From the NCBI GenBank assembly GCA_947095585.1, contig OX352763.1, positions 19,827,462-19,891,461 of the forward strand: DNA of 64,000 nt, in the 5' to 3' direction. The notes beneath the pieces were generated by a model that was given only the letters and a program-made list of their open reading frames with translations, was not told where the DNA came from and did not search any database. Positions within the stretch are counted from its first letter, which is position 1; the number at the start of each line of letters is the position of its first letter. A program made the position numbers and the translations under genes. Source of the stretch: Nephrocerus scutellatus. Taxonomy: Eukaryota > Arthropoda > Insecta > Diptera > Pipunculidae. Shown piece after piece: positions 62,232-64,000 of the stretch.

Positions 62232-63590
62232 GTTCAGAGAAGTTATTGTTGTTGTTCTTGTTGTTGTAGCAACTATTAATTGGTGTTAGTCCAAACGTTG
62301 GGTTGTAATGTTTGTGTATCTGTCGGAACAGTCCAGGCCCAGAAATGCGACTGCCTCGACCGGCTGTGTCCATAGGGATAGCGGTGTTAGCAACGTCGGA
62401 TGTGACAGGCAGCTGAATAGATGAGCGGTGTTGTGTGGTGAAGCATTGATCGATGATGCTGTCACGTAAATGGTTTAAGGAGCTCCATCCTGATCTCATT
62501 TGTTCTTATGTTTATCTTGTTTATCTGGGGAGGTTTTCCTCGCTGTGATGTATATGGAGTTTATGCTGTTGGAATAGGGCTGGACAAGTACAGAGAAGAT
62601 AGACGATGGTGTCCTCCTCCTCCTCCTCATCCATGCCTTTAAGTCTTGCTGCATGCTTGCCTATGAGACAGTGTCCAGTGATGGCACCTACAATAGCACC
62701 GATGTGCGATCTTTTTTGGGAGATCAAACACTTGGAGCGTTTCGGATCCAGCTTGGGCCAGATCTGCTTTGTCGCTATGCAAGTTGTACCGTTTGACCAC
62801 CTACAGTTAGTTCTTACATTAGCATCCAGTTCTAACAAGAATTTGCATATAGCGATTGGTATGCCTATGAAACCATATTTAGGTAAGAGGGGAAGTGTAG
62901 TTCTTTGCTTGGCGAGTTCGTCAGCCATACAGTTACCCGGAATGTCTCTGTACCCCGGCACCCAAGACAGGTGGATATTGAACTGCACCGCAATCTCCAT
63001 GAGAGATGAATCGGCAGTTAAGGGCTAGAATTGAATTTGTGGAGACTGAGTTTTGTAAGGATTTACCCCTAAACCAAAACGATCTGCCCAGCAAGTTAGC
63101 TTGTTGAGAGCATTTTGCAGGAGTTCCTTTAATGTATTCGGGTATTTTTTTTTTGAGACGTCATCCGCATAAGCGATTACTCTGCAGCCATCACCTCTTA
63201 GGCATACCAGCAGTTCATTCACCGCTAAGTTCCATAGAAAGGGGACAGGACTCTACCTTGTGGGGTTCCTCTGCAGACAGTTCTTCTGGCAGACGACACG
63301 CCCAGCTTTGAATTAATAATCCTACTTGTGAGCAGAAGATTAATAAATTCACGCATCCGTAATCACAGATGTGTTGACGTGGTTAAAATCACCTTCAATG
63401 CCTAGGAATACCACCATTGTGAACTCCTTGTGGTGAAGGGAATGTTTAATAGAACGTAGTAGTAGTAGTGCAGTGCTGTTCCTACAGACTTGCCTTTACA
63501 ATACGCGTGCTGATCTGTAGATAGGAGTATTTTGTCAATGCGTGCGCGTATGTAAATATCAGTCTTTCCAGTGTCTTTAACAGTCTAGTC
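62232..63590 (-). mobile_element. LOA/I-like LINE, RT to RNase H to C-terminus and 3' end
   Basis: Minus strand order: TLERLIF and [11 protein letters not shown] (RT start), FLGIEGDFNHVNTSVITDA-like region, [20 protein letters not shown] (YADD box), FGLGVNPYKTQS, RNase H end HLSWVPGYRDIPGNCMADEL, then ITGHCLIGKHAARLKG and LLCTCPALFQQH. The 3' end has a CAACAACAA-type tail at 62232-62265. It is frameshifted and inactive. Confidence 0.9.
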
Positions 63591-64000
63591 GTAGAGGAAA
63601 TTGCGAATTTTAAATTATCGTACAAATACACCGGTTGTCGTTTATTGATAATTCTAAATAGAAGAAGGACAACTCTTAATTTATTATAATTGTTAAACTC
63701 CATTCCCAGGAAACTAAGAGATAGAGCTGAGATCTGGTCATATGAATCACACACACGAAATCAAACAAATCTTGAGACGCCGTAGATTGTCCATTCTACT
63801 ACTTTAATATACTATCATATACTTTAATATACTATCATATACTTTAATATACTTTAATACCTTGGTTGAACAGCGGCATAAACAATGATTGAATCAGCTT
63901 TGTCTTCATCTGGACTGACAAGATATCTTTTACCAGGTAGAGCTTACGTACGATTGAACAAATAGCACCGCTAATTTGCAAATCGACGACAGAGTTTCAA
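63591..64000 (-). mobile_element. Jockey-like LINE RT C-terminal fragment at window edge
   Basis: Minus strand: KADSIIVYAAVQPRY or, in another frame, TKLIQSLFMPLFNQG, then SLSFLGMEFNNYNKLRVVLL and FRIINKRQPVYLYDNLKFAI. It is broken and joined to the LOA/I-like element at about 63590, and may continue beyond the window. Confidence 0.75.
63795..63862. repeat. 20-bp tandem repeat
   Basis: TTTAATATACTATCATATAC repeated about three times with a shortened last copy, inside the LINE fragment. Confidence 0.9.

Overview
This is nuclear DNA from an insect, almost certainly a higher fly (Diptera). A tephritid fruit fly is my best guess, but that is an inference from style and not a proof. The evidence is AT-rich sequence, short spliced introns (61-73 nt) beside one intron of about 41.6 kb, fly-type start contexts (CAAAATG), and dense decayed jockey-, RTE- and LOA/I-like retroelements with mariner remnants. 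Nothing prokaryotic is present.

Two host genes can be supported, both on the plus strand. (1) An LRRFIP-family gene (orthologue of human LRRFIP2, the Flightless-I-interacting coiled-coil protein) fills 1375-47545. The conserved first coding exon (1375-1461) is separated by about 41.6 kb from a compact block of exons at 43103-44323, and the last exon is 47435-47545. All junctions are in phase. The protein is 400 aa by this route. Two more exons inside the giant intron (19184-19315 and 36476-37039) each start with a good ATG, end at a consensus donor and finish in phase 0, as exon 1 does. They are best read as alternative first exons from internal promoters. The stop codon is TGA followed by C, and an open, coding-like 56-codon extension follows it in frame, so stop-codon readthrough is a serious possibility. 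(2) A luciferase/4-coumarate-CoA-ligase-like acyl-CoA synthetase lies at 60277-62209 (five exons, 567 aa) with all adenylate-forming motifs intact. It sits between a LINE fragment that ends about 60 bp before its ATG and another LINE whose 3' end starts a few bases after its poly(A) signal.

Most of the rest is mobile DNA. There are jockey-like LINE fragments (1740-2740, 7804-8700, 29890-31010, 38108-38360, 44936-46085, 46141-46880, 63591-64000), RTE-like or CFDP2-like endonuclease/RT elements (6635-7803, 15376-15555, 28370-28440, 39945-42500, 60020-60215), and LOA/I-like RT or RNase H pieces (4435-4924, 10010-10740, 24420-25080, 34180-34860, 37700-38090, 62232-63590). Mariner-type elements lie at 13610-14127, 23560-24010, 27398-28360, 32904-33565 and 35420-35550. 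A tRNA-derived SINE family has six copies. A Helitron-like element, foldback elements, two dispersed non-coding repeat families and several minisatellites are also present.

The most striking large structure is a direct tandem duplication of 4,583 bp (49659-54241 and 54248-58830). I saw one substitution and no net length change between the copies, and a 6-bp filler at the junction. It is followed directly by a GC-rich GTGAGCG-type minisatellite. No CRISPR array, rRNA or functional tRNA gene was seen. Most remaining intronic and intergenic sequence is AT-rich without recognisable content.
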